Positions 38,315-51,157 are shown, numbered from the stretch's first letter. The stretch is DNA of 64,000 bases from Basidiobolus meristosporus CBS 931.73 (GCA_002104905.1 MCFE01000206.1:62001-126000); one strand, 5' to 3'. Notes: generated from the sequence alone by a model not told the origin. Numbers and translations are program-made.

Positions 38315-39910
38315 ATGCATCCTTGGTTGCTAACCACAGTGGCCATTGTAGCTATACCGGCCCTATTGATATACAGATGGATCAGAGTGCCCTCACATTT
38401 GCTTGATGTTCCAGGAATATCCGTCTGGGCGGTAATTAGCTGTTTGTTCGCAAAAAAGGGATTCTCGACCGCTCTCCGTGAAAAGCTACAGCCTATTTTG
38501 GCTAAGCATAAAATGGCGAAGGTATGGATACTCGTATCAACTCATGGCTCACATAACCTCATCGCATTAGTATAGGTATTTTCTGGAGCCATATGGATTG
38601 TCATCCTCTCTGACCCAGATGACTGCAAAAAAGTACTATTGAAAACTGGTAGGGTATCATATTCGCTACGGTAGTACATGCCAACAATCCTGACAACCTT
38701 CGTAGAAACTTTTCCGAAGTACGAACAGTTCGGGACCAGCAGCGGGTTTCTGTTCGATTTCTTTGGCCGGAATATTTTGAACACTAATGGCCAAGAGTGG
38801 AAGAAACATCGTATGGTGGCCAATCCTGCCTTCAGAAAGCCCTGGTCGACCAAGCTCTTTGGGGAATGCGTGTATGACCTCTTCTCCGCCATTGACAAGA
38901 ACATCGACAGAGTACAGGACAGTCACGATCTAATGCAGCGGTTAACTTTGGATGCCTTAGGCCAGGGGTTGTTTGGTTATTGTTTTAACGCCCTGAAAGA
39001 CAATAATGGGCACCGGGCGAAACTGTATCACAATATGATGAAGGCTCTATTTGATCCCTACAGAGCCTTTTTCCCCTTCCTGTTAAAGCTTCCCTTGGAG
39101 AAGAATGATAGATATGCGCGATATGTGCGCGAGTTCAACGAGCTGTTGTTGAGTATTTTAGGAGAGAAAAAAAAGGAATACCAAGAGAAACAAACGAATG
39201 GCACATTTGACGAGCGATCAACGGATCTGCTCTCTTTAATGATCAAATCTACTTATGAAGACCAACTTTTAACAAACGAAGAGCTGAGAAGCGACCTGTT
39301 GGTGTTTTTCATTGCTGGTCACGACACGACGGCAAATTCTCTCGCATCGACTCTCATTTATCTGGCCATGGTGCCTGAATGCCAGGCGAAAGCTCGTCGC
39401 GAAGCATTTTCAGTGCTTGGGGATGATCCTGGAACATTCCCGACATCTGAACAGCAGGCACATGAACTACCGTATATCAATGCAGTTATAAAGGAGGCAA
39501 TGAGACTTATACCACCAGTCGCTAACCTAGGAACCAGAGAAAGTACGAAGCCGGCTGAATTTCAAGGGAAGATGTTCCCTGCAGGATCTTACTTCGGACC
39601 AGATGTATATGCTATCCAGAGAGATCCCAGGTATTGGAATAATCCAACTGAGTTTAACCCTGAGCGGTTTTTGCAGGAGGAGAAGGTGGCTCCGTATAGT
39701 TGGTTACCATTTAGCGGTGGATCCAGACAATGCGTAGGATTGAATTTCTCCATGATTGAGCAGCGAGTTACATTATCTATGTTGCTTAGAAAATACCAAT
39801 GGTACCTACCCAAAGACTCGGTTCATGCAGATGGAGACTTCAAGATTTGCGCAACTGGGCTGTTAGCTCCGGAGAAAGCAGAGCTTCGCTTTGAGAAATT
39901 GAATTCATAA
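38315..39910 (+). CDS. Microsomal cytochrome P450 (CYP4/CYP3-clan-like), 494 residues, three exons
   Basis: A haem-thiolate monooxygenase anchored to the ER by an N-terminal helix (WLLTTVAIVAIPALLIY). Exons 38315-38521, 38576-38648 and 38706-39910 give 495 codons including the stop. Landmarks: the C-helix WKKHRMVANPAF, I-helix AGHDTTANS (oxygen activation), K-helix ExxR in KEAMRLIPP, the PERF block in FNPERF, and the haem loop FSGGSRQCVG with the axial Cys. Length is normal. No reductase fusion. Introns are 54 and 57 nt and both junctions fall inside conserved sequence. Neighbours do not form an obvious biosynthetic cluster, so the substrate cannot be inferred. A TATA box is present. Confidence 0.95.
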
Positions 39911-40097
39911 CCACAGACAGGGTCACACGGGCTCCAAAGTATTAAACGAGTAGCGTTGGATCATTTACTTACATAAATTAAATGTTATTTACATTATTTC
40001 CGAGATCTTGTGTAATCTCTGGATGAAAAGCATGGAATCAGCTAAAGCAGCATTGGAGCCTCTCGGTACAATTTACAAAAGGTTGATATATACATAT

Positions 40098-41653
40098 TTA
40101 AGAGTGCATAAACATGGTTGGTCCTACGAACTCTGATACGGGTGTTGGTAAGACATACAGCCCTCTGGAGGTGGACAGAACAATCTGCCCTACATCATTT
40201 ACCGATATGTCGTACATTTCTTCAGGGCTTAAATGTTTGTAAAATTCATATTTTGTGGGGATAGGAATGGAGGCCAGCTTGCGAAGATCCTCAAGATGAT
40301 ATACCATGATTGTGCCATCATAGGTAAGTCCCAAGAAACAGGAGCCATGAACGCAGTATGATCCGAATATCCCTTCGCGGGATTGGATTTCTACTTGATA
40401 GAGTAGATGAGCCTGTTGTACGAGCTGTCCATTTTCTATCCTCTGTTGCAGCTCCCATAATATCACGAAATTCTTGTCTATTCCATTATCACCAGTGGTG
40501 ATCATTTTGATTGCGTGTCTATCAATCGCTCTGCTGAATATAATGGCTAGCTCTGTACCCCAGGGGCATAATGCTCCGTTTGCCATCACTCGCCAGCTAT
40601 CTCCTCCTAGCAGATCCCATATATACACGTCCCCATTATAGGTTGTTCCAAAAACGAGATGTCGGCCTTTAGCAGGGTAATAGTTCAGCATCTGTACATC
40701 GCTATTGTAGGATCGTTTCGAGATTAGCTGGCCACTAACAAAATCAAAATTGAGAACAACCATGGAGTTCCTGCTCGATTCTATAGCAAAAAGAGTAAAA
40801 GCGCGTGGATTAGACTCGCCACCGAAGGGAACATCAAAGTTTCCGCAATAAAAAGTCGCCTGTGTTTGTGTACGGAATTCACTTTGCAAAGCAACATCAT
40901 TTGCACTGTCCATACGATAGAGCTGGATTCTATTCCATTCTATGCCGCGTGGGTCGTTGCCATAAGCTACCACGAAAACCCTTCGTTGCGAGTTCACGGC
41001 TATGAGCTCTACGCGCTCCTCTCCGTCGATAGGAATACCATAATGTCCTTGGCATTTCCAATTGTTTTTGGACCATATGATGACGTTGTATTGCTCCTTC
41101 TCTACACATCCACCATACCCTATAAGCCCTCCGAAGTGATCCTCGACAAGCCTTCGGGAAACATAGCGAAACTCCTTTTGCACGTTGCTTTGTACCATGT
41201 GCCTCCATTGCGGGCCAAACCTACTAGAGCAAAACGGAAGCTGGTACAGCAGTGGATTCGGAATATATTCGTTCCACGACCTTAGGAGCTCCCAATTGTT
41301 CTGAAACATCCGTCTCCAAGTCAAACCCTCGCTGTGTAATGCTTGATAAGCAATCCCATGCGAGAGGTTGGGTGACATCGCTTTATACGTTAGGAACCAC
41401 AAATAGTCGTCATCACAAAATCTTCAAACAACGGTGGGGGAAGGAGCAGCCATTAGTATCGAAATAGCGCCGAATATGAATGCCCAGAAACAACAAACCT
41501 TTTAAATCGATGGCATACAAGTCGCGCCTTGTTAATATACCTCGGGTGACTTGTGATGTAGGTTAGAACAGCCCACCAGATTTCATCTGAACCGTCTATC
41601 TCTTTCAAACGGGTAATAGGGGTATATGCTTTAAATGGATTGGTGAACAACAT
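40098..41653 (-). CDS. F-box-like protein with a C-terminal beta-propeller-like region, 492 residues, two exons
   Basis: The N-terminal part (IWWAVLTYITSHPRYINKARLVCHRFKR, interrupted by the intron, then CDDDYLWFLTYKAM...WRRMFQNNWELLRSW) has the I-x-L-V-C-xx-F and WR..F layout of an F-box with flanking region. The remaining 330 residues carry repeated short beta-strand segments ending in aromatic-Asp/hydrophobic patterns (YNVIIWSKNNW, NGDVYIWDLLG, KNFVILWEL, DGTIMVYHLEDL), typical of degenerate WD-like blades. Exons 41499-41653 and 40098-41421 sum to 493 codons including the stop. The first ATG is at 41653. F-box/propeller proteins usually recruit substrates to SCF ubiquitin ligases. That role is inference here because the F-box is divergent. 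Confidence 0.7.
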
Positions 41654-44292
41654 CCTTGCCTCGAGAAACCCAATAAGACGACTTCGTTGACAGTTGAACG
41701 ACACGGAGTATTTGTGGAAAGAAGGTTCAGAGGATGTTTCAAGTGGTGCACCATCACCGCCGAATATTTATATGAGTAGTCTCTCGCAACCTATATGGTT
41801 TGGCGTTGATGGGAACTACTGATTGGATGAGGAAATGCAAGTCACCATGCCAAATAAATATGCTTTTAATATGGCACTTTTCTCTTGAATACTAGCGTAA
41901 TCAGGTAGCAGGCTGTAATGAGATAGGTGAGTCTTACAAGTGACGATAGAGGTGCTCTATTTAGTAGCTGAAATACACCAATCAACAGCGTTACACCAGG
42001 AAATCTGGCTGAGAGCATTGAATTTGGCCGAAGTGGATCTAGATATTGCTCGTGTGGCTGTGTGATAGAGTGGACTTTAGAATTGCTCTCTATGGTTTTG
42101 ACACATCGTGTTAGCCATCTTTCAGAATGTTGCATAATTCCTTATGTGATCCCATACACCAAGTGCATACACATGAGTGCTGTTTGTCGATCAAAGGCAT
42201 ATTGCTTGACGACCTGAAAGCACATTCGCCTGTACGCAAAGTGGCTCCCAATGGTTTTCAAGTTCCGTGGATCACACCTGGGGATCTTGATGGCTTGGAA
42301 TCAATATATCTTGATCAATGGATGGTGTATTCCAGAGTGATGTTACCAGCGAAGAGTAAGCTGCTTCCAATGGTACCAGGCACTATCCCAGCTCGATTGA
42401 TTGGCAAATCAAATGGTAACTCAGGATTGATAACCAATAATACCCTATATACTCCTGATTCCAACCAGATTATAAGCTCCGGTAACGGATACGAGCATCG
42501 GAGAGCAAAATCAGGAATAGGAAATTGTCGTAAATTCGAACCTGCTATCTTGACCTAGTTTCCATAGGTATCGTCCTAATCCGTTTAACAACTAGTTCCT
42601 TGATGAAGCAATCTAAGTGGGTAGTTGTGCAAGTTCATATGCATATGTAAGCCACCATGGACGGTCTAGATGAAGAGGTGGCAACTTGGAATGTTATAAA
42701 AATATGCTTCAGTGATTTAACCTTAGCCAAGGTATACACACGAGAGCCAACCCTAGCATTCCGTTGATGGAATGGTTGTACTCGTCTAGCGACCATGCTT
42801 CCTATAGATTGCCCCTAATGAATAATGCTCACTGGTACAGTGTACTCAGTGGTGAATACTGAACATCCTGGATACGCTCATCTGAGGATTGGTGCAGCCG
42901 AGTTAATATACTCCTATCCATACCCATCATTTTGTGAAGTGCAACGACGCTGTACTGGGTCATTGAATGGGGAAGAATTAAATCATATCGGGTTTATCAA
43001 ACCTAGCAATGCGTATTTGGATGATGGGATTGTATTTGGTTGGTATGCTTTGTAATGAAAGCAAATATTGCCAATCTAAGGTGGCGGCTACATAGGGCTA
43101 CCAAACTGGGAAATCACCAAGAGACCCATTGGGTCGCTCGAGCAAACCAATGATGTGTTGGGTGAGGTGGTGGTGGACGGCAACGCATATTTGCCGTACA
43201 ATAGGAATCTAAATCTAAAACTGCGACAATCCACTTTTACATCGAACCCAAAGAGATGGAACTATCCCAATAAGTGCCCTGGTTCACCAAGCGGCTTGGA
43301 TAAGTTTGGGACTAAATGAAATGTAATAATTCCTCTTGAGATCGATCGTCTAGAGTTAGTTTTACTGATGTTCCATGTTGTGCTGCATTAGCTGATTAGA
43401 TGTATCGTTCGGACGCATCTGTCTCTGGTTGCGTTGACTCCCCTTCACTACCAATTTCTGTGCTACATTGGGAAAGGGAATTCCCAAAATGAGATAGAGC
43501 TATCATTCGGTGTTGGTGGATCAGGAGAAATTCTCGGCATGATTTTTCCAGACAGTAGTTAAGCTGGTTGACAAAACTGAGACTGCTCGGAGAAATTCTC
43601 TATTTTAGTGACACACTCACGAGAATTCCTTCGAAATAGAGGGGATGACCGAGACCTCGGCTTTGGCGATTTTTACGTTTTCCGTCTTTGTAAAATCAAG
43701 CTTCGAGTGCCAACGAGAGATTACAAATAGCGGCAATGCTCACGACATCTGCAGCCAATCCAGGCCACCGAGAAATTTGGAACATTGTGGATCGTAGAAA
43801 ACACACGGTGCTGTGCCTCTGGTCTTTCTATTTACCATATTGATAAACCTTTAGAGATTTTCTATGAAACATGGCGTGGATGGTGTGGCTGCAATCTTCG
43901 AGAATCCTATATGCTTTATCCGTCACAGCGATAGCATATGGTACCAGAGCTTCGAAGCACTCATGTGTCGGGTGGAAATGAAAACAATGAAACACCATGC
44001 AAACTATTGAGAGCACACTGGGGCCTTCAATCGACATAAGGTAGTATATTGGTCTTGAATATGGATGCATAGAGTTGAAAGCACCAAGTGCGGCGCCTAC
44101 GTACAGTAATGGACATCAAAGAAAATATTTCTAAGCATGTTTCGAGGCAGAACAGTCTCGTAACTTGGCTACGCTACTCTGTGGCTACAGAGTAGGAAAG
44201 GCCAATACACCGAAGCGGAGTTGAACCAATGTTGATTTGTATATTAGTTATCGCAATCAATTTTGGTCGAACATAGTTAATGAATGGGTCTT
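41654..44292. other. 2.6-kb spacer
   Basis: Contains an ATG-started plus-strand frame at 42127-42558 (143 codons) and a short one at 42825-43055. Neither has a recognisable domain or splice partners. They may be chance frames or remnants. No other structure is seen. Confidence 0.4.
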
Positions 44293-44826
44293 TTATCTAG
44301 TTGGTGAAGAACAACATCCTTTTTCTTCGTGCTTCACCAAGCTATCACGTCGAGCGAAAGGCTTGGAACACTCCGAACAACGATATAGTGTGGTCGTCTG
44401 ATGCACTGTAGCCAAATGTCGCCGTAAGTCATGTTTTCTCCCAAACGCTTTTGAACATTCTGGACACTTAAACGGGCGAGCTAGTTCGGGGTAGTGAGTT
44501 CGGGTATGGACGTTGAGATTGTATTTTCGAGCAAAACTCTTCATACAGCCGGGATAAATACAAGGATAGTGCTTGTCACTCGGCGTGGGCGGTGGCGTTG
44601 AATCATGCGTTGAATCGTATACAGAAAATGCATTGTGCGAGGTGGTCGTTGTTGTGGAAGCATGTTCTGATATTTGGTTTTCTTCAGCACTGGAATCTCG
44701 CGAGCTTACGGTGTCAGTATATGTTGCTGTAGTAGAAGTGCCTAATACTGTATCAAGAAAATTGTGTCTAGTGTGGTGGTCCTCATTGTTGAAATTAGAT
44801 GAATTCTGGAGGCTCATGAGTTCCAT
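44293..44826 (-). CDS. C2H2 zinc-finger transcription factor, 177 residues, single exon
   Basis: A putative DNA-binding regulator. The N-terminal half is Ser/Thr-rich and probably an activation or regulatory region. Three consecutive C2H2 fingers occupy about residues 85-172: CIYPGC...HTRTH, CPECSKAFGRKHDLRRH and CSECSKPFARRDSLVKH, the last ending HEEKGC so that its final ligand is a Cys-type variant. The linkers are longer than TGEKP between fingers 1 and 2 (YPELARPFK). The layout resembles small stress or developmental C2H2 factors of fungi (the Msn2/Adr1-like group). No intron. Upstream on the minus strand a TATA-like sequence lies near 44931. Target genes unknown. Confidence 0.88.
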   Translation of the reverse strand: MELMSLQNSSNFNNEDHHTRHNFLDTVLGTSTTATYTDTVSSRDSSAEENQISEHASTTTTTSHNAFSVYDSTHDSTPPPTPSDKHYPCIYPGCMKSFARKYNLNVHTRTHYPELARPFKCPECSKAFGRKHDLRRHLATVHQTTTLYRCSECSKPFARRDSLVKHEEKGCCSSPTR

Positions 44827-47800
44827 TGAAGACTAGCAGACAATGAAAATCAAGAGGCAGGAAATCCGGGAAGGATTGTAGATACTGAAGGATACGAAAA
44901 TGTCGTCAGGTGCAGTCTACAGCTCAGTATTATAGACAAATTCCAAGCGCTACTGGTGGAATTTGCACAGGTCACCTGGAAAAATAGGCCAGCAGTAGGA
45001 TGCCGATATCAGATAAATAAAGTGATAAAAATAATCCTAGATGTAAAACTAGAGTTTGTTGGTTAGAGGTTCGAAAAAATGTAGCACAGTTGTCCTAGAT
45101 ATAGAAATAGAGTACCTGACGCAGGCTGGGGATTCTAACCGACACTCGTCAATTGCGGCCCCGTTCTGTACTAATCGATCGAACCAGTTAACTGATTCTT
45201 AGACCGCCATCATCCATGTTTCGATCCCTCACCCGGTATGTTCATCCACCGATAATTGCGGCGATTGCCCCATCTCCCAACAGTTGATTAATCGTTTGAT
45301 GTTTCATGCCTAAATGCCAAGAAGTCCAGTAGTGGATCCGCATATTACCGCAATGGGCACGATCTACCGAATTTTAACGCTGCTGCATCGTGATCTCAAT
45401 TTTTTGTTTCTAATGGTAGCGCAGCAATACCCCTTAGCTTGGCAACAAATCTCGTCTGATTCCATGTTTTTGCCAATTTCAAGTCAGGCGTACTACCACA
45501 CAGTCATCTCGGATATTTCTACCCATGATGCCGAATGCATTCTCCCACGCAAGAGTGTGAACGATTATGCGGCCAATTCTAGACTGGCTATATATACGGC
45601 TAGGCTCAATGAATATCCCGCATCTATGTGAAAGTATATCGCTGTTCAATATCAATGAGCTCTCAGAAGGCCAAACAATCCACTGATGTGGTAAAGGACG
45701 TATCATCCAGCACTGAAGACATTTGGTACAGTGAATCTAGTTTCAAACACTGATCAACGTTGGAGGGCTCTCTTGAGGGCGGATTTAGAGAATTTTATCT
45801 AGATATATCCAATAGTGAATGGCCTAAAAGGTTAGATAGATACTGACTGGTATGCTCTGTACTAGATGGCTATATATATTCTTGCCAAATCCATGAGCTT
45901 TTTGTGAGTTTACGCAGCAGCAATCCTTTCGAGCATTCCAAACTATGCGACTTCTATGTTTACTGTGCAGAAATACAAAGCTCTTAGCATATTAGCCACG
46001 CACCTAATTATCCACCACATTACCCTTGAGATTGCTTTGAAACTTGGCTTTGAGGTCCAAGAGTAGAAGACAAGGGGAGACAAAGGGTGTATTTGCCTAG
46101 AGAGTGTACTTCATTGGAAGTGAAATAATATTTATATTGGCCAAACCAGTTTTTAGTACTAGTATTTACATTGCAGTATGATTTCTCTTGATTATGAATC
46201 CCTTTAAGGCAAATTGGATTTCTGCTGGTATTATACTGGTATTTTTTTAAAGTTACAACTTTCAGTACCAGAAGTTCTAGCCTCTGTGTGGACAAGTAGA
46301 CATATGTCCTAGAAAGTATTGTGTCCCAGTAATCCTCATACCAAAGATGGTAATGGCCAGCTCACTGGCTCTGGAGATACACTTGAAAATTTGACTGAAA
46401 AATATCAGCAGAATACCATGTGAGATCCAAGTTTTTTTCACAGGGATTGGTAGCTTAGCCTGCTCTTAAAAAAACCAAAGTGCTAGAGTTCTGTGAGTTG
46501 ATTAATTAAAATAGAAATTCGAGTGAAGGCTACTGAATACTAAATATCAGTTTTCTGGTCTTGCAGGCTCTATTTGTTGATTAATTAGGTAGAAGAAATA
46601 TTTACACCTTGAAGATATTCCCAGGCCTTCCAGAAGACGGATCAATGGGTGATGTAACAAAGTTTTGTCAATTTCATGCAACAATTCGAAACAAATATTT
46701 TCTAAGCGTGGCTAATCATCATGTTGTGCACTCTAAACTCATCCGTAGTTGGATTTTAATATCGAGTCAACAGCTATCCAATAAAAATCTTTGAATCTTA
46801 GGGTAATTTTAGAGTTGCATTTGTGCTTGTTTAATTCCAACAATCGTTCATGTGGCTCACTATAAAGAGCGAGGCCACCTTTGTGGTGATCTTAAATTTC
46901 AAGAGGGAATGAAAACTCGTTTACACCAACATCCCCTGAGGGTAAACATTGGCGCACTTTTCCTAATGCCTAGGGTTCAATTACTCATACGATTCCTATA
47001 GCCATGTGATATTTAGCCCTCAAAGTTATTTTATATAAAGGTTCAGAAGCCTAATCTAGTTACAAATATTTTGCAGAAAACACCATAGTGTAACAAATGA
47101 TAAGAGCCTTTTCTGATGATACATTCAATGACTTGACGTATTATCCATTGTTCGCACCACACACCATGGCCCCCTTTTTTATTATGTTGAAGTTCAGGGC
47201 GGCCTGGTAAATGAGGTATAGAAAAACAGTAGAGTATATCGAAAGTACAGAAGCAACTTACCCGTTGTTTGTAATATTGATCGAAAAGAAGCAATGCTCA
47301 TAGATGCTCTTTTCTCAGCACATTCAGCATATTTGGCTTAGTATTCCTGCTATGACTTAGTTGCCCATATCTCTGATATCCAACCAATTGAGTCAATCCC
47401 AGAGTACTAGATTCACTGTTCAACCAAGAGAGCAAATAGTAGCAAGTCTTTTCGAAAGGAGACTACCATTAATTATCCATGAGTCATGCTATTTCGAACC
47501 TAATTTTCCAAAGATATTAATAGAAGTGTCCCAGGCGATTCGGTCATTCTGGGAGGAAGAAACACCAGCATCCTTGTCATCCTTTCCAGAAATGGAATTG
47601 GGCAATGCCATACTGGTCCGATTACCATGGGACTTTATATACCCGCATGACAATCTACATGGCCCTACCTACCAGCAGAATACCATTTCTACCATTTTCA
47701 TCGTTAGTGTGCGTAAAAAGTTTACTTAGCAAGCGATTAAAGCCGTGGCTCTCCAGGGCGCTGGTACCTGGCCACAGCAAAGTATTACTTGTCAGTAAGG

Positions 47801-48279
47801 TACACTAGAGAATCCATCTTTTGGATGATATCAGGTACTAAGAGTAGAGCATACGACCTTGTAGTGTGACTTATCATCACTGGTTGTAATTTTTATGACA
47901 AACGTGTCTGAAGAGGGTTGAAATCGTAAGTAGTCTACCTAATAAAGAAAGCGGAGTACTAACATGACAGCGGCATGATTATTTCAATACGAACAAACCA
48001 AATCTCATAGATGAACTGATAAGTTTCTGAGATATTAGAGTTTGAAGAGCGGAAAAACAATATAGCAGCTCTACGCACTGAAGAGTTAAGAGGATGTGAT
48101 TGGCTTGAAGAGAAAGCCAATTCTATTGATCTGTCACTGAGTACAAAGGAATTTCTGTCACAAATACTACGGAATAGGAGTAGTGCCTGCCTTACCTGAA
48201 ATAGCTCGATGTCGATAGTATGGGAATCCATGGATCCTATCTGAAGTTAAAGCTCACGTCGATAAACATTGGAGAAAGG
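44827..48279. other. 3.5-kb spacer
   Basis: No gene supported. A minus-strand stretch near 45125-45200 resembles a degraded tRNA (B-box-like GGTTAGAATCC), but I could not fold it into a cloverleaf. A frame at 47361-47729 starts on TTG and has no domain. Confidence 0.4.
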
Positions 48280-48287
48280 TATAAATA
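48280..48287 (+). promoter_or_regulatory. TATA box of the Mg2+ ATPase gene
   Basis: TATAAATA lies 145 nt upstream of ATG 48425. Confidence 0.45.
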
Positions 48288-48424
48288 TGAGGTGATGCAG
48301 TGAGAGGCTCCTCATACTAATGGAAAAAGTCTATTCCCCTCAAGTATTCTCAACCCTACCAAGCGATAACTGTTCTGGTGAAACCACTTCTGGCTAATTC
48401 AACCGCATACCGAAACTATGAAAA

Positions 48425-51157
48425 ATGTCTTCCAAGTCTAAGAATGACATCATCCTTGTCCCCGAAGGCTACGCTATGGCCGACTCCATCCTGGGGGAGC
48501 TTGCTTGTTACTCTGTTCAGCCACTTGCATGGAGTGACATTGAGTTTCTGCAGACGAAATATGGGAAAAATACTGTGGCGGAAAAAAAGCCAGTTCGATG
48601 GTACGCTATAGTCTTTCATGCCTTGATACACCCTTTCAATATTCTTCTGGCCATCCTGGCCATTTTCTCCGGGGCTACTGGAGAGATCGATACCACAATC
48701 ATCATGATTGTGATGGTTGCATTGAGCGTTATCCTTCGCTCTGTCCAGGAATTCAAGTCGGAGGTGGCTGCTCAGAGTTTGAAGGAGTTGGTGAATAACA
48801 AATGTACCGTTATCCGCAAATATGCCGCCCCCGATACAAGAGATCCTCTACATGAAGACTTACTCAAAATTGAGCGCGGTGAGGTTGCTGAGTACGAAAT
48901 CCCGTTTGAGGATATTGTTCCTGGAGATTGCATCAAGTTAAGGGCTGGTGACCTGGTCCCGGCTGATTTGCAGTTGATCTTATCCAAGGATCTTTTCATC
49001 TCGCAAGCATCGTTGACTGGAGAGGCAATGCCAGTAGAGAAATCCTCATCCGGCTTTATCCTCCCAACAAACCCGAGCACCCCTACTGACTCTGGCGAAG
49101 ATATCTATGGCTTGTCACGGCCCGATATGTGTTTCATGGGGACCAGTGTGGTCAGTGGAACTGCCACTGGCATAGTGAAAACCATTGGGACCAACACGGT
49201 GTTTGGAGCAATGGCGAAGCAGTTGATTGCACAGCGTCCAATTAATGCCTTTCAGAAAGGGATTCGAAGGATCAGTTACCTGTTTATTGGGATCATGCTC
49301 ATTATGCTACCATTGGTCTTTGTCATATCAGGGATTACTAGCCATGATTGGTTGCAAGCAGCCCTCTTTGCTGCATCAGTTGCAGTTGGACTGACACCAG
49401 AAATGCTACCAATGATTGTCAATGCAAACCTGGCCCGAGGAGCATTAGTTCTGTCGAAGAAGAAGTGCATAGTCAAGAAGTTGGATTCCATTGTCAATAT
49501 GGGCAGCATTGATGTGCTTTGTACTGATAAAACTGGCACATTGACGGAGGACAAGGTCTCGCTTGTGAAGCATCTAAATAGCAGTGGCCAACCCTCACTT
49601 TTCCCTCTGGAACTCGCATTCCTCAATTCAAACTTCCAAACCGGCCTGAAGAACTTGTTGGATTTTGCCGTCATCGAATACTACAATAAGAAGCCTAGTC
49701 TCTCATTGGGCGAGTATTCCAAAGTGGATGAGATTCCGTTCGATTTCGTTCGACGCAAGATGTCCGTAGTGATTAGAGACCGGTCCAACATGGATCATCT
49801 GTTGATTACGAAAGGTGCAGTTGATGAGATGCTGGCTTCATGCTCCCGGATCTTTGTGGGGAGCCAAACCAACTCTGACGAAGCAAGAGGTGGTATCGCT
49901 TTACCCACGGATAGCATCATTGACCTCACTGACGACCATCGGAGCGAGTTGCAGGCTTTGAATCATGAGCTGAACGATGATGGTCTTCGTGTGATAGCCG
50001 TTGCCTACCGTGTTCTGGACAGGGATTATAAGGACCTCACTACTGCCCAAGAAACAAAGATGGTATTTGCAGGATATATTGCCTTCCTCGATCCGCCCAA
50101 GCCAAGCACTGCCGTTGCGATCCGCGAGCTGCGTGATTATGGGGTGACAATTAAAGTTTTGACGGGGGATGCCGCTGCCGTTTGCCGCAAGGTTTGCCAA
50201 GAGATTCAACTTCCAGTCAACTCTATTGTGACCACGACTGATCTTGAGGATGTCAGCGAGGAACGTTTCACCGAAATTGTAGAAGAGGGAACAATTTTCG
50301 CAAAGCTCACACCGATTCAGAAGGCTCAGGTAATCCGAGCGCTAAAGAAGAAAGGTCATGTTGTGGGGTTCCTGGGTGATGGTATCAACGATGCACCTGC
50401 TTTGAGGGAGAGTGATTGTGGGATATCGGTTGATACCGGAACCGACATTGCAAAGGAATCCGCAGATATCATTTTGTTGGAGAAGAATTTGATGGTCTTG
50501 GTTGACGGAGTAATCCGAGGACGTATCACTTACGGGAACACTATCAAGTACATCAAGATGGCTATTTCATCGAACTTTGGCAACGTGTTCAGCATGTTGG
50601 TGGCATCTATCTGGCTTCCATTTCTACCAATGCTTCCGATCCAGGTGCTAGTGCAAAACCTACTCTATGATATCTCCCAGATTGCTATCCCATGGGACAG
50701 GATGGATCAGGATTTCTTGAACACTCCGAAATCATGGTCAGCCAAAGGGATTATTCGGTTCATGGTCTTCATTGGGCCTATTTCATCGATCTTTGATGTT
50801 ACAACCTTCATTTACATGTGGTTTTATTTTGGTTGCACCACCCCGGATGATCAAGCCCTCTTCCAATCTGGTTGGTTTGTGATAGGCCTACTCACGCAGA
50901 CCCTGATTGTACACATGATTCGAACTCCGCTGATTCCATTCATTCAGAGTCGTGCCTCACTCCCACTACTTTTATCCACATTTGCTGTTATGGTCATTGG
51001 GTTCATTATTCCATTTACTCCCCTGAAAGAGGCACTTTCCATGGTAACGCTGCCAGGAATGTACTATCCTTACTTGTTTTCGGCACTACTTGCTTATTGC
51101 TTGCTCACCCAACTCATCAAAGCTATATATATTTGGTACTTCCGGACTTGGTTGTAA
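48425..51157 (+). CDS. MgtA/MgtB-type (P3B) magnesium-translocating P-type ATPase, 910 residues, intronless
   Basis: An ATP-driven Mg2+ importer of the P3B class, best known from bacterial MgtA/MgtB. Landmarks: an N-terminal cation-ATPase domain (about residues 25-75), membrane segments from about residue 60, the actuator motif LTGEAMPVEKS (about 197-207), the phosphorylation site CTDKTGTLT with Asp about residue 368, the nucleotide domain with KGAVDEML, LTGDA, and the hinge GDGINDAPAL (about 650-660). At least four more C-terminal membrane segments follow, with NLLYDISQIAIPWD, a P3B-specific block. The P2A/P2C Ca or Na/K ion-site signatures are absent. It is complete, has no introns over 2.7 kb although most neighbours are split, and has a fungal TATA box, so it is integrated into host expression. 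Bacterial origin by transfer is plausible but untested. Confidence 0.95.
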   Translation: MSSKSKNDIILVPEGYAMADSILGELACYSVQPLAWSDIEFLQTKYGKNTVAEKKPVRWYAIVFHALIHPFNILLAILAIFSGATGEIDTTIIMIVMVALSVILRSVQEFKSEVAAQSLKELVNNKCTVIRKYAAPDTRDPLHEDLLKIERGEVAEYEIPFEDIVPGDCIKLRAGDLVPADLQLILSKDLFISQASLTGEAMPVEKSSSGFILPTNPSTPTDSGEDIYGLSRPDMCFMGTSVVSGTATGIVKTIGTNTVFGAMAKQLIAQRPINAFQKGIRRISYLFIGIMLIMLPLVFVISGITSHDWLQAALFAASVAVGLTPEMLPMIVNANLARGALVLSKKKCIVKKLDSIVNMGSIDVLCTDKTGTLTEDKVSLVKHLNSSGQPSLFPLELAFLNSNFQTGLKNLLDFAVIEYYNKKPSLSLGEYSKVDEIPFDFVRRKMSVVIRDRSNMDHLLITKGAVDEMLASCSRIFVGSQTNSDEARGGIALPTDSIIDLTDDHRSELQALNHELNDDGLRVIAVAYRVLDRDYKDLTTAQETKMVFAGYIAFLDPPKPSTAVAIRELRDYGVTIKVLTGDAAAVCRKVCQEIQLPVNSIVTTTDLEDVSEERFTEIVEEGTIFAKLTPIQKAQVIRALKKKGHVVGFLGDGINDAPALRESDCGISVDTGTDIAKESADIILLEKNLMVLVDGVIRGRITYGNTIKYIKMAISSNFGNVFSMLVASIWLPFLPMLPIQVLVQNLLYDISQIAIPWDRMDQDFLNTPKSWSAKGIIRFMVFIGPISSIFDVTTFIYMWFYFGCTTPDDQALFQSGWFVIGLLTQTLIVHMIRTPLIPFIQSRASLPLLLSTFAVMVIGFIIPFTPLKEALSMVTLPGMYYPYLFSALLAYCLLTQLIKAIYIWYFRTWL

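Noticed and set aside
42127-42558. 143-codon plus-strand protein
   Set aside because: ATG-started, but no domain, and neighbouring frames do not extend it.
45121-45200. tRNA-like sequence on the minus strand
   Set aside because: The B-box-like GGTTAGAATCC and A-box-like parts are suggestive, but acceptor and T stems do not pair. It is at best a decayed tRNA or SINE head.
47361-47729. 122-codon plus-strand frame
   Set aside because: Starts on TTG, with no domain and no introns joining it to anything.
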